From contig OZ034975.1 in the NCBI GenBank assembly GCA_964030785.1, positions 16,471,642-16,535,641 of the forward strand: 64,000 bases of DNA. Reading direction: 5' to 3'. The DNA comes from Siderastrea siderea. Lineage: Eukaryota; Cnidaria; Anthozoa; Scleractinia; Rhizangiidae. This document shows positions 39,953 through 53,105 of this stretch, piece after piece; position 1 is the first letter of the stretch; every line of letters begins with the position of its first letter. The notes under the pieces were generated by a model, which was not told where the DNA came from, ran no database searches, and saw only the letters and a list, made by a program, of their open reading frames with translations. The position numbers and the translations under genes were made by a program.

Positions 39953-40328
39953 CTTACAACAAAAAAAGGCACACGGTCAATTTTTATTAAATACCAGCTC
40001 AAACACAAAAACATCGATGTGTCAGTAGCCCTACGTTCGCCTTTTTTCTCTGTCATTTTTCGCCCTATCTGAGAACCACGAAAAACAGGCGACCGTTTTG
40101 CAAGGAACGAAGTTAAAACGTTCAACAGAGATGAGAAAAAAAAAGAAGTATTAGTCCCCGACCTTGATGGTGGCCTGACCGTCAGATGGTCCGCTAGGCT
40201 TGTTAGGCATTTTAAACATCCTTTCTTCTTCCCCTAGGGCAATTTTTTTCATATGCACAATACTCTATATAAAAATTTTTGCCAAGCAGATTAGTCCATG
40301 CCTTATTCCGCGTCCCAAAATAAATGTT

Positions 40329-40413
40329 ATTAATAATAATAATAATAATAACAATAACAATAACGATAATAATAATAATAATAATGATAATAATAATAAT
40401 AACAATAATAATA
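40329..40413. repeat. AAT microsatellite
   Basis: AAT/AAC/GAT triplets form a continuous repeat of about 85 bp. The Asn-rich frame across it is not a gene. Confidence 0.92.
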
Positions 40414-40861
40414 GTGAGGGCTTTTACGATATTGCATGCCCTTTAGATGCTATTAGAAATCTTTAATTTAATTTCGCTGCAATTTCATTGTAATTTAGTT
40501 CGTGAAACAAGGAGCTCACTGTGAGAAATAAGCAGTTATGCAAGATAGCAGACAAGTGTATCGATGCGCGAGAGTAATTTAACATCCATTAAACTAGTGC
40601 AATATTCAAGTGTACGAAAGCGAGACGACAGCAGGACGCTTCCCAAAGCGAGTACTTAGCTAGGGAACTTTCCCACACTATATATTCCTTGCTCCGACCA
40701 TCGAACAGCACAGTTTCAAAGTCGCACTAAATGTACCGGAGAGATCGTCGTCAACCCCCAGTGAGATTGCCGAAAATTTAGAAAAATTGATTGGACATCT
40801 CGTTAGTTTTGAGTCCCTCTAAAACTCGCTGATAAAATTGTATCAACAACTGCCTGTTCCT

Positions 40862-43800
40862 GAATATATGAAATAATCATATATTTAAACTGCGGATAAA
40901 GATAGAATTATATTTAGATCATCGCAGTGAAGGTGTTTCAACTTAAGCAGTTGAAAAGAAGAAACCTGGAAAAATTCAGGTTTGAACTGGTGCAGCGCTC
41001 TAACCAACTGAGCTATCAGGCCAAATGGGAGCTGGTCAATTGAGAGTTCGTATTTATCCCGTAGATGGAGAAATGAACATGAATATATGAAATAATCATA
41101 TATTGGAACTGCAGATAAAGATATAATTGTATGTAGATCATCGCAGTGTAGTCCGGCAGATAAGTGTCAAATCAGGGGTGAGTACTGCACTTTATGATAA
41201 AAGCATCAAACTGGGCACGTTAATACTAGACATCATGGAGAACGCTTTTAAGATTGGAGGCAATCGGGATATGCTCCGTGTCAGCCAGGAGAGGGTGGTA
41301 AAAGTAGTGGGGTAATTATTCAAAATGGCCGCCGCCAGCGATACTTCTTTGGTGTAGGAACATACAACATAATTGTCTTAAACAATGCCTGTCCGTAACA
41401 ATCCACTGAAATACGTTCAAGGATTACAATACTGCTATCAAAATTGGCATAGAAGGTTTCTGAGAATGAAAAATTGAAAAGATAATTCTGAGGTCATAAT
41501 TATGCAAATTAGAAATTTTAATTAATTCACGTTTGATGATTGCATAGTTGTAGCTGACTTTTTCATTACTATCGTCTCAAATTTTACACGAGACAACCAT
41601 AAATTGTTCTTTCTAACTGGTAAGAGAATGTACGACACTGTATTATTTTTCCTGGGGGCTGACAAATGGCCAGAAATGAAAAAAAAGTTTTCTTGAATTA
41701 GGTTATTTAAAGCGTCTTGACTTATGCAGTTAAAAAATGGAAGTGCTACTGATTGTCCTATTTGTGGTTAATTATTTATTTTTTATCCACTATACCAACC
41801 ACAAGAGTAACTAAACAGGTATAGAGGCCTATTGCAAATAATTCCGCTGTTTGAAGAGGATATGGTTGACACCGGTGGCCATCTTGGATATTACCTAAAT
41901 GTACAACTCACTTGTCTTGCTAAAAGCATGTGTATATTATTTGTATGCAGCGATTCGATTCCGGGACTTGTATAAGAAAACATACTACAACCGGATATGC
42001 AGATTTATTCCTGAAAGCATTAAATGCCAAGGAAAGCTTCCACGCACAACCGGTTAGCACTCGTACTCTAAGTGTTAGTTCAAAAGGCATCGCATCTAAG
42101 GTACAAAATTCTCGCAGCGCAAAACCGAGCTGCGCAGAGTTGTGCGAATACTGAGAGCGCACCATAACGATTGCAATAACATTTCTGGCAGACGGAAGGA
42201 GTTCGACATCCTGGCCTGGGATAGCTAGATCAATCCATCGTTAAAGGACACTTCTGTTGGAAGACTTTATTCTATATCCTAGAATTGCAACGAGGTACGT
42301 GTTCTTGGTTTGCACCTAGATGCGACAATAATGCTTAAACTATCAAGAGAGTTGTACTGTTAACGGATTGTGCTACTTCATACCGCAGACAGTAACTGGT
42401 TTCAGACGATGTTTGAAGTCGATATCGGCTAAAAAAAAACTGGAATGCGGACGGGACGTTTACTCGGGGACTTTATGTAACTCGCGTGCTTCAGTACGTC
42501 AAACAATAACAGGTGCGATGCGCCATGTACTAGACGCGGCACCATTCCGTGTTCTACGGAGAGAAGAAGGTGCATAGCTAGAAAGCTATAGAGTATGCTC
42601 ATTGATGCTACATGTATGCTCGCATTGCATATGCTTGCATAGACAATGCGCGCAATTCACAGCAGCACACAGATTGAATTCTTCCAAGCTTAAAGAATGA
42701 GAGCTCATCGCTACTTCCAATATCTGATAACAATGTGAATAATGCAAGAAAAACGTTTTTCAGAGAAGTTGTTAGAAAACATACTACTTCATCTGCACAT
42801 GCAGAAGTCCCTTCCGTAACCCCTCATTTAGACACTGACCGGGTAAAAAGCTGGCTGTTTGTGGGCCTGGTGCTCTTTTAGCGCTTAACTGCCCAGTCCG
42901 ACAAAATTCGCTTGTATTTAACTGAACGAACCAATTAATCGAGAGCTGTAAAGGCTATGGACCACGCAGTAAATTTCCCTATGAAAATCTGTTTTGGAAG
43001 TTACTGTGCTGGTGTCGTGACTGTAGGTGACTTAATCTGATGAGAATGGGAAATAAAATGAGAAATGACAGAATAAATAGCGCGTGTAGTAACGTGTTTC
43101 TACGTTCTTTAACTGCATCATAGTTCTGCTGTGAAACAGTTAAACAGGTAAGCTTGAAAGTGGCCACTGAAATTATTGAGCAGAAAGCGAAATTGTGGTT
43201 AAATGATTCGACCAGTGTAATTGAATTAATTAGGTATTTAATTTGCATAATTTTAACCTAGAATGAAACGATACCCCTTAATTCAGTTAAATAACCCCCC
43301 AAAATGTTAATGTTTTGTTTTGATGGAACATTCAACAAGCAGACATAACTAAAATGACAATTCAATACTGTATTGAGTTAATTTTGCTTCATTTTCCCAA
43401 TAATAGTCTTTATAGTCTGAATGGCGGCCATATTGAAAATCCCCACCCCCCTTCTCAGCTGCCACAGATCCTATCCAGCCTCTAATCTTTAAAACATTCC
43501 CTACAATACCTAGTGCTAGTGTGCCAAGTTTCATGCTTATATCATAAAGTGCAGAATAGTTTCACCTATCTGCTAGACTATTGAAGGTGTTTCAACTTAA
43601 GCAGTTGAAAAGAAGAAACCTGAAAAAATTCAGGCTTGAACGGGAATCGAACCCATGACCTCTGCGATACTGGTGCAGCGCTCTAACAAACTGAGCTATC
43701 AAGCCAATCCCGGTAACTTTTCGGGCTCGAAGCCATATTTTAAAATTAAAATCTATAGAAAGTTGGCGTAGTTTTTAGCCCACATATTAGCCTGACTTCT

Positions 43801-44040
43801 TTTATCAACTTAGAATTTTATTGACCAGCTTTCAAAACCAACAAAATTTGAGTCTTTAATGCAAACATCACTCACATAAAATAGCTTTCCGGGCCCGAAA
43901 AAATATCGGGACTTTCGTGAAACGGGCCCCCACCGGTATCGCAGAGCTCATGGGTTCAATTCCCGTTCAAGCCTGAATTTTTTCAGGTTTCTTCTTGCTG
44001 AAGTTGAAACACCTTCACTTGGATGATCTGCATATAATTC
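40862..44040. mobile_element. Inverted-repeat element with tRNA-derived ends
   Basis: Direct copies at 40862-40930 and 41082-41150 begin with GAATATATGAAATAATCATA. The segment 41147-41345 is an imperfect reverse complement of 43380-43590. Near both ends lies GAAGGTGTTTCAAC followed by a tRNA-like segment, again inverted at 43930-44020. The interior has no gene I can support. Confidence 0.55.
43618..43709 (-). repeat. tRNA-derived repeat
   Basis: On the minus strand it reads like a tRNA: GGCTTGATAGCTCAG (A-box), GGGTTCGATTCCC (B-box) and complementary ends GGCTTGA/TCAAGCC. The anticodon arm is not canonical. A copy lacking the B-box lies at 40975-41023 and a partial reverse copy at 43930-43975, so this is a dispersed tRNA-derived repeat rather than a functional tRNA gene. 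Confidence 0.6.
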
Positions 44041-44952
44041 TAACTGCCTGTTCGATGGCTTTCTTTAAAGCTTCATTTTTACCGCATGGAGCTTACTTCT
44101 TTTGTTGTCTGTTGTTGTGCTGAGCAACTAACGATTATATCCTGTCACACATGGATGCGCACTGAGGGCTTTACTAATAGCATCGATTCGTCGCAAAAAA
44201 TGATGTTTCCTGTAGCTTACCTTCTTCTTTGTTGCTAAACGTATGGTTTGATCATTTTCTCGAGAAGCTAGATGCCGACGTTTTGTTTGTTTCTATCTCT
44301 GTATTCCTATCAATGTATCGTGATCCGCCTGAGATCGAGCTGTCTTATTTTGAATTGGTTAAAATATTCGGTTTCGAAAGTCAGTGGATATTGGCATAAC
44401 CCTGCTGCCATCAACTTTAATTACCAAATAACGTAACAAATGACGTATAGCAATTCCTAGTCTCAAAACGTAATAGCTTGTTCTTACAGTTTATATCGTT
44501 TCACGTTTGCTAAGCAAGTCTGTAATTTCATTTCTGCGGCCCCCTGCGGTCTTCTGGTTGTTTCCGATTCTTTAAACAGTTTAACAACAAACAACAACAA
44601 CAAATCTTTATTTACATGAAAAAATCGATGTATTACAATTGCTACTAATTAAAGAGTATTCAGCGATGTGCTTCTCTAACTGAACGCGTTCATCTTTTAA
44701 ACGGTTAGCATGTCAAAACATCATTTGCGAGCAGTCGATAACTACTCACCCAAGCTAATTTCGAGTAGTCTATTCGAATACAAGGCCGTCACTTCTCTGC
44801 TAAGTTAATAAAACACACCTTTCTCGAGGTCTTCCTTGAACCACTTGGCTTTTTGCAGCTCTTCTTCGTAGGAGAAAGATCTGAAGTCTGCATTGGGCAC
44901 CTGCATTTCACTGGGCACAGTTCGCTAGGAAATGGCTGTGTTGTTAGGAGGG

Positions 44953-45095
44953 TTGGCCAATACTCCGACAAATTTATGCATGGCATTGTACTGTATTCAC
45001 TTCGCAATACTGTACAAAAGCATAACAATAAAGAATGAAGCAAAACAATAAGAAATTTAACAGTACTATGCATAAATTTGTCGGAGTATTGGACA
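44953..45095. repeat. Short hairpin MITE
   Basis: CCAATACTCCGACAAATTTA with TGCAT at 44959-44983 is repeated in reverse complement at about 45070-45094. No ORF between them. Confidence 0.75.
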
Positions 45096-45302
45096 AGTAT
45101 GGTTGTTAGTGCAATGACAGTGTGAACAGGAATTAAAACAGTCACAAACAAAGGGATTTTATGGTTCACGCAAACGTCAAAGTATGACTTCGCAGGACCA
45201 TAACAAACAAAAAGCATTTTGATTGGTTAGCTGAACGATTGGAATTGTTCTATACGGGCCATGAAGACGACGGTTTCAAAAATCGGTTACCTGCTTTACG
45301 AA

Positions 45303-45575
45303 GAGAGAGAGAGAGAATGAATGAATGAATGAAGGAAGGAAGGAATGAATGAATGAATGAATGAATGAATGAATGAATGAATGAATGAATGAATGAATGA
45401 ATGAATGGAAGGATGGATGGATGGATGGATGGATGGATGGATGGATGGATGGATGCATGCATGCATGCATGAATGAATGAATGAATGAATGAATGAATGA
45501 ATGAATGAATGAATGAATGAATGAATGAATGAATGAATGAATGAATGAATGAATGAATGAATGAATGAATGAATA
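45303..45575. repeat. Tetranucleotide microsatellite (ATGA, GGAT, GCAT)
   Basis: About 270 bp of GAAT, then GGAT, GCAT and again GAAT repeats adjoin the 3' end of a LINE. Ile/His/Ser-rich antisense frames are artefacts. Confidence 0.95.
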
Positions 45576-48178
45576 AACTTTATTTACACACGGCGTTTAC
45601 ATCAGTAAAAATCAACTGCTTTACAGAAAAGCCGTGTTATAAGAATTACTATTCCTATTATATAATAAAACTGTAGAACACTAACCACTACTAAGACAGT
45701 GAGATTATTAAGCATTGATTTAAAAGTGGAGAGAGAGGTTGCAGATCTGATGTTGAATGGAATGGAATTCCATATTTTGGCTCCAACAAAAGCAAAACTG
45801 TTACCTTTTGCAAATTCAGTGTTATATTTAGGAAGGATTAGTCGACTTCCACTCTCGCAAGGTGAATAAACGCTGTTACTTTTTTCGAAAAGATCGATGA
45901 GATAACCTGGGGCTCTATTATTCACAATTTTATACATGAGGATCGCTTTATGCTACCTTAATCTCATCCCATCTTAATTCTCCTCGAATAGTGGTCGATC
46001 TAACATCATAACCCTTGCGGGTTATAATTCTGGCAGCTCAATTTTGCAGTTTTTGCAGTTTTTGCAGTCTTGTGGTCAGTGTTTTATTTAGATTTCCCCA
46101 AACTACATCAGAGTAGTCAAAAAGGGGTTCAATAAGTGATTTGTATATTGTTATGAGTTTGTTTTGGGGAACGTACCGACGAGCCTGTTTTAAAGCGGCT
46201 AATCCAGATGAGACGCGTTTACACAGGTTGTCGACATGTTCGTCCCAGCCTAAACGTTGGTCAATCATAGCCACAAGGGATTTTGTGGACTGGACCCTGG
46301 ATATAGGCTCGCCACCAATTTTCACAGTATCGGTGTTGCTAGCACCAACATAATTAGCTAGGTTGAAGTCAGATGCACAATATAAACACTCTGTTTTAAG
46401 AACATTCAGACTAAGTTGGTTGGCTAGTAACCAATTTCGAATGCTATTCAAATCGTGGTTGACTTCACTGCGCAGGCACGTTATTGATCTACAGGAGGTC
46501 GTAATGCTTGTATCGTCTGCAAACATACGTGCGGTCGAGAACTTAAGGCACGCAGGAAGATCATTGATATAAATGGGGAAGAGTAGTGGTCCGAGAATTG
46601 ATCCCTGTGGAACACCACAGGTGTCTGTTCGCGGTTGAAAAGTGCTTCCTTCAACCACACGTAATTGTTTCCTATTACTGATTTAATCCAGTTGAGGGTC
46701 AGACCACTTGTCTTATATAATTCAAGTTTTTGTAACTCCGATGGAAATATACCAGTTTCCAGTGACTTGTTGAAAATTCTGCAAAGAGGTTCAGCAATAG
46801 CAGGAGCTGCAACAGTTTAGAAGCCTGGTAGAAATATTATCAAGCTCAACTGCTTTCTTGGTTGAAAGAGATTTTAGGGCTTCAAGGACAGTCTTCACAG
46901 AAATTCTTTCAAAGCGAAATGTAGTGTTTGTTTTGGACAGATATTGTTGATAGTCACAGTTGTTCTTTGGAAGAACAGAGGCAAGTCTAGCAACAAAGTG
47001 TTTGTTCAGCTCATCAGCAATGTTAGAGGGCTCAGTATATGATATATTGTGAATTTTCAATTCATTGATCGAATTTTTTTTTCATTTTGCGTGACATGAG
47101 ATTATTTATGGTTTTCCAAATCTCATGCCCATTACCAGAATTGTTTTGGATTTCCTTATGACAATAGTCAGCCTTTGTTTGTCGCACTTTGTTGTTAGCT
47201 TTGTTTCTAGAAGATTTAATTTGTACTCGTTCCAATCGTTTGGGTCACGCGAGCGCATAAACTTCTTTTTCAGCTGGTTACGATTTATTATCATCTCTTT
47301 GAGTTCGGACGTAAGCCAAGGTGATGGTTTATGTCGCACTCGCTTTGTTTTTTGTGGAGCATGTTTGTTAGCAACATTTAGAAATAGATCCTTCCAGACA
47401 TCCCACATTTCATTAGGCGAATCCGAAGATTCAATATCTTCCCAGGGTAATGTCTGTAATTCGTTAACAAACAAGTCTGGGTTAAAATTCTTGAACGACC
47501 TTGTAGTAACATATTTGTGTCTATTTTTGCTGGGAACTGCAATTTTACGAACAACATACACAAGGCAGTGGTCGCTAATTCCGCAATCGATCACGCCCTA
47601 AGTCACGACTCTTGATTCTTGATTAGTAAAAATTAGATCAATGAGTGACTCAGAAGACGCCGTTATTCTGGTCGGTTCCTATATAATTTGGGTGAGTTGA
47701 TAGACTTCGCTAACTGCGATTAATTGATTCAGTTCAGAATTCCGATTTTCTGATTGGTAATTATAGTTTAAATCCCCGGTAACAATGATCTCTTTGTTCT
47801 CAAAGTCAAGCGTTTCGACGACACCTTCGAGAAAACAAAAGTTTTCATCTTCGGTTCCCGGGGGCCTGTAAACTGCCACAATAGAAAAGGTTTGAGAATT
47901 TGGTTTAATTATGTCAACAACAACTGCCTCGTAAATGTCGTTTACGAGATCCTTTCTTATTTTGAAATTTTTTGTGGAGCGAATGTAGAGGCAAACTCCC
48001 CCGCCACTGCGATTTCTGTCTCTTCTGATTATGTCATTCCCTGGGATATGAACACAATTATTATCAAGTGTATCACTTAATTAGCCTTGTTTCATTAATT
48101 GCCAAAACGTCTAAAGATTGGTCTGTCATCAAAAGTCGCAATTCATCAATGTGAGCCGGTAGGCTTGCAATATTCCAC
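45576..48178 (-). pseudogene. LINE retrotransposon, decayed
   Basis: From its 5' side the leftward element encodes an endonuclease (LRLLMTDQSLDVLAINETRL near 48100, AVYRPPG near 47870, GISDHCLVYV near 47585), a linker, then a reverse transcriptase with GVPQGSILGPLLF and FADDTS (46500-46630). A C-terminal part has FDYSDVVWGN and LQKLQN (about 46060-46130) and SFAFVGAKIWNSIP. Frame changes and stops separate the segments (near 48055, 47100, 46680 and 45950). The 3' end reads into AATAAAG and ATTC repeats, a microsatellite-type tail. It is 5'-truncated next to a satellite array. Domain order and tail suggest the Jockey/CR1-L2 group; the exact clade is not fixed. Confidence 0.85.
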
Positions 48179-48224
48179 TAAGCCGCGGTATTGCAGAATA
48201 TACAGTTTAGATTAACGTCAATTT

Positions 48225-48880
48225 ACAGTGTATATTGTGTATAGTGTCTATTCTCGAAATTACGTCTAAAGTGTATACTTATACATTTTATACACAATAT
48301 ACAGAATAGACACCGAGATGTTTTGTCAGTTTTGGGAATAGACACTTAATACAGTTTTGACTTGAAAAGTATATTAGACGTCTAAAGTGTATTTCGGTGT
48401 CTGTTCTGTATATTGTGTATAAAGTGTATAATTATACACTTTAGACGTCTAATATGCGTCTAAAGTCAAAAGTGTATAAAGTGTCTATTCCCGAACTTGA
48501 CTCAACATCTCGGTGTCTATTCTGTATATTGTGCATAAAGTGTATAATTATACACTTTAGACGTCTAATACACGTCTAAAGTCAAAAGTATATAAAGTGT
48601 CTATTCCCGAACTCAGTTGACTGAACATCTCGGTCTCTATTCTGTATATTGTGTTTTAAGTGTATATTTATACACTTTAGACGTCTAATATATGTCTAAA
48701 GTCAAAAGTGTATACAGTGTCTATTCTCGAACTGACTCAACATATCGGTGTCTTTTCTGTATATTGACACTTTATACTTTATTGATACACTTTATACACC
48801 TAATATACGTCAAGAGTCAAAAGTGTATAAAATATCTATTCCCAAACTTGACTCAACATCTCGGTGTCAACTGAGTCTAT
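48225..48880. repeat. Satellite array, left arm (inverted)
   Basis: Five to six units of about 110-120 bp carry CTCGGTGTCTATTCTGTATA, TATACACTTTAGACGTCTAA and GTCTAAAGTCAAAAGTGTAT. This is the reverse complement of the array at 50808-51752. Each unit contains short palindromes (TATACACTTT/AAAGTGTATA). Confidence 0.9.
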
Positions 48881-50807
48881 AAGGTGTGTAATTTTTATTA
48901 GTGGACGACTTAATGCATAAGACATGCCGGTAAATTACGTATTGAGAAAGATACGGTGATGTATTGGAATTTTAATTTCCTTTTTTGATTACATGACTCC
49001 TTTGGCTTTTAAATCCTTCTCCAAATCACAGTTAAAGCATTCAATAACAAACCGGCCAGAAGAGTACATTCGCCTCAAGCGCCACCATTAGAAGCTTGAT
49101 TAATCATAACCTGCGATCAGGCTCTATTTTCGTTTCGCTCGGTGAAACATTCAGGCGGGACGGGCGAAACGAAAAATAGAGCCTGATACAATTCTTCTAC
49201 GGAACGTCTGCCGCCCACTTTTTTGATTGATTGACATTCAACAAAACAGCCAATCAAAATTTCTTCTGCTTGCACGATCCTCGGTATGCAAATTTCCTAT
49301 AACGGCAATTCGCAGAAAGTCACGCAAATGTCGGCAAAATAAGAAAATCATAGGCTTCGATATATCTTTTAGGCACAAGCACTCAAAGTTACACGATTGC
49401 TAACTTGAAGGTTCCAGTATTGTACATGGTTGCTCTGTCTGAGCTGAAACCGAATGAAAATTCAAAACACCACGAGGTTGTCATGTACCAAAATATGCTG
49501 CATGCTTGAATCCTTTCCCATTTCAGACATTTCAGGTGGTATCCGGAAATATTCTTTACGCATTTGTCACCGATTTTCTTCGTAAAAAACCTTGGGCAAA
49601 TAAGAGAAATACCTTCAGTTTCATTCTTTAGAATAAAGATATAAATAATACCGTTTGTAAACAAAGGAGTATTTTGTAATTTAATTTAGTTCCAGAAGTG
49701 ATAAATATTTGAGATTAGCAGCGAATTTTATCTCTAAACAGCAGCGAATTTTAAAACGAAGAACATTTATTATAAAACTAGTCAGATCCTTTGATGTCAA
49801 TGTCAGAGTTCAATAAAACGACATTTAAAAACAATGAATGAATATAAACTGAAAATCGTTATTGCGACTTGATTGCGGTTCTCGCCAAACATCAGTTTAC
49901 CGTTAAGTTTACCGAATTATCGGTTGACTTGTTGATCATTCTTGGCGAAAGATACTTTTTCGTCTGCTGTTCGTTTCGTTTTGTAAAACGCGGAAACAGC
50001 CACTACTCTGTTCATGTTAACAATACTAGCTGGAAGCCGTCAAATGAAAATTCCAAGACACGATGCGATAAAACGGAATACATAAGTTAATTCACTGTTG
50101 CTGTACTTCTCTGCTCCAGGTGAGAGACAGCTTGCGTCAAACCGAACGCCATTCTCAGGAGAGAAAGAAATGGTGACAATTCTCCTAGAACAAAGAGAAT
50201 TTTTTAGAGCAACACATTTTACTTCGGCAGACTTGTTCCTTGGTTGTTCCTTGGCGATGGTGGTCGGATCGAAATTGTGAGCGAGTCTTGTAGACAATTT
50301 ACTTCCGTTGACAGCTCTATTGTTAAAGGGCCAATCAGATTGCGAGATTCCCGCGGCCAAAATTTGGCCGCCGACACGAACTCTTGTGAGAGATTGTATC
50401 AGGCCCTATTTCAGCGAGCGACCAACGTAAGAGAATATGAGAGCGATGCTAAAATTCGGCCTGACCGCAGGTTAGATTAATCAAGAACGGGACAAGGCCA
50501 CCAGCCCTGTCACCCTACAAACTTAACTTGTGCCAGCTGGTGCGACAAAACATGACAAAACAATCGAGGTAATTCTCATCTGAGGAAAACAAGACCGAAT
50601 ATCGATGAAATATGTGAATCCTCGTTCTTTGAAATGCAGGCCCTATCAAAGCCGACTACAATTAAAATGGAAAATTCGCCCAAATAATTGGTTAAACATT
50701 GAAACATACAATATTGACATACCTCGTTCTTTAAAACTTTCGTTCTTTATACCCGCGCATTATTATACATAGTTTGACAGAACAGATATTGAGTCAAGTT
50801 ACGATCG
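48880..50807. other. Spacer of the foldback structure
   Basis: The spacer has an inverted pair: CTTGATTAATCATAACCTGC near 49094 and its near-complement near 50465. It also has a palindrome around 49120-49185 (AGGCTCTATTTTCGTTTCGC with its complement). I recognise no gene, although a 91-codon leftward frame at 49389-49664 is open. Confidence 0.5.
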
Positions 50808-51752
50808 AGCTTAGACACTTTATACACTTTTGACTTTGGTCGTGTATTAGATGTCTAAAGTGTATAAAATTAATATACACTTTATACCAATATATAGAAT
50901 AGACACCGAGATGTTGAGTCAAGTTACGATCAGGAATAGACACTTTAAACAATATACAGAATAGACAACGAGATGTTGTGTCAAGATCGGGAAAAGACAC
51001 TTTACACACTTTTGACTTTAGATGTCTATTAGATGCATTTAATGTTTAAAGTGTATAAATATACACTTTATACACAATATACAGAATAGACGCCAAGATG
51101 ATGAGTCCAGTTTGGGAATAGACACTTTATACACTTTTGACTTTGGCCATGTATTAGACGTCTAAAGTGTAGAAATATACACTTTATACACAATATACAG
51201 AATAGACACCGAGATGCTGAGTCAAGTTCGGGAATGAGACAGTTTATACACTTTTGACTTTAGACGTATATTAGACGTCTAAAGTGTATAAATATACACT
51301 TTATACACAATATACAGAATAGAGACCGAGATGTTCAGTCAACTGAGTTCGGGAATAGACAGTTAATACACTTTTGACTTTAGACGTATATTAGACGTCT
51401 GAAGTGTATAAATGTACACTTTATACACAATATACAGAATAGACACCGAGATGTTGAGTCAAGTTCGGGAATAGACAGTTTATACACTTTTGACTTTAGA
51501 CATATATTAGACGTCTAAAGTGTATAAATATACACTTTATACACAATATACAGAATAGACACCGAGATGTTGAGTCAAGTTCGGGAATAGACAGTTTATA
51601 CACTTTTGACTTTAGACATATATTAGACGTCTAAAGTGTATAAATATACACTTTATACACAATATACAGAATAGACACCGAGATGTTGAGTCAAGTTCGG
51701 GAATAGACACTTTATACACTTTTGACGTTAGGCGTACATTAGACATCTAAAT
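50808..51752. repeat. Satellite array, right arm
   Basis: Eight units of about 115-120 bp carry TATACACTTTTGACTTTAGA, ATTAGACGTCTAAAGTGTAT, CAATATACAGAATAGACACC and GAGATGTTGAGTCAAGTTCG. The units from 51240 to 51720 are nearly identical, which suggests recent homogenisation. Confidence 0.93.
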
Positions 51753-53105
51753 AGTAAAATCAGGGGGGCGGGGGTAGAAGCGAGGCCTGGGACCAAGAAA
51801 CGATGTTCTCACAACTTGCAAAGCGGTCCAGTCAAAACGTGGACAGCGGTGTTCGTAATAATAAATATTTCCGATCAACACGGATCGACATAGCGATCAA
51901 CTTATTTGGAATAGTTTTTAAAATTTAGGTGTATTTTGTCGGGGGAAAGTAAGCAGTGAGCGGCTAATCTCTCATGGAACTTACTGTCAGTTTCGGACAA
52001 GAGAATATTCGATGGAAGCGACATCGATGAAGTTCGCACTGTCTTGTTTGTTGCAGTGGCGAGTGGATCAGCTGCGAGCTGTACGGCAGTCACGTTTCGC
52101 TTGTTTATACTTGGAGAACAGGTTTGCGACAAACGTTTCAAAGTTGAATGCTAGAATTAGATAATTCAACGTAAATAAAATTCTCACCGAGACAAAGTGC
52201 TTGAACTATTCAGGATTTTATTTCTTGTACTCCGCGAGGTAATTTTGGTCTTTGTCTACCGCTGTACTGATGCATGTGATAAATAAAAATACTGTCAGTG
52301 CTTCTTTTTACATCTCATTCTGTAACGAATTGATAGCATGAGATGAGACAGTTATGGCTGTACTGGGTTTGCATGTTTTCCTCCAGCGTGGTCTAAATAA
52401 ATTGCTACGAGAAATGTGCCAAAAAACATCGATGGAAATAAGTTCAATCAAAGCTGCTAATAACCTAATGGAAACAATACCTACGCACAAAATACGACTT
52501 TTATTATCAATAATCCAGTTATGTGTTAACAAGATCATTTCACAGTTCAGTACTTTGAACCCGATCCCAGTTTTTAACCCAACTTCAGACAATTCTATCT
52601 GATTCTGATACAGTCGATCAGCGCAGACTGGATTGATCGAAGCGCTACTGTTCTACTTTGCGACTAAACAACTCCAAGAGTAAAGTTTTATCTTCATGAA
52701 AAGCAAAAACCACGAAAACATGATAAAAGTGTAAAATAAGATCCATTCGTCAATTACCTAAACCAAAAGAACAAAACCGGATCCGCCGCCTTTGGCCGCC
52801 ACCCTTCAGAGTCCGAGTTCCGTTGGAGCATGCAACATCTGCGCACGCGCAGGAGGCATATCCGCTGACTAGAACCTCACAGATTGCTTTGCAAATTGTG
52901 AGAACATCGTTTGGATTTTATTTCAGAGAATGTATGGGAAGTTGCTTTCCTCCCCCACCCCCCCCCCCCCCGAGTAAAATTTATTTCTGTGGGAATATAC
53001 AGAATTTACACTTCATGTATAAAGTGTATAAATAGACAGTAATAGACGTATATTGTTGTATAAATATACACTTTATATCTCAAAGGTAAAAACTGTCTAT
53101 TCTCC
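51753..53105. other. Unassigned AT-rich DNA before LINE 2
   Basis: No supported gene. A 13-base C run lies near 52962. A degenerate satellite fragment occurs at 53000-53100. Confidence 0.4.

Noticed and set aside
40968..41025. Second tRNA gene
   Set aside because: Lacks the T arm and B-box; a deleted copy of the dispersed tRNA-derived repeat.
45250..45470. Ile/His/Ser-rich frames
   Set aside because: Translation of a tetranucleotide microsatellite.
49389..49664. 91-codon leftward frame in the foldback spacer
   Set aside because: No recognisable domain, no splice support; may be chance.
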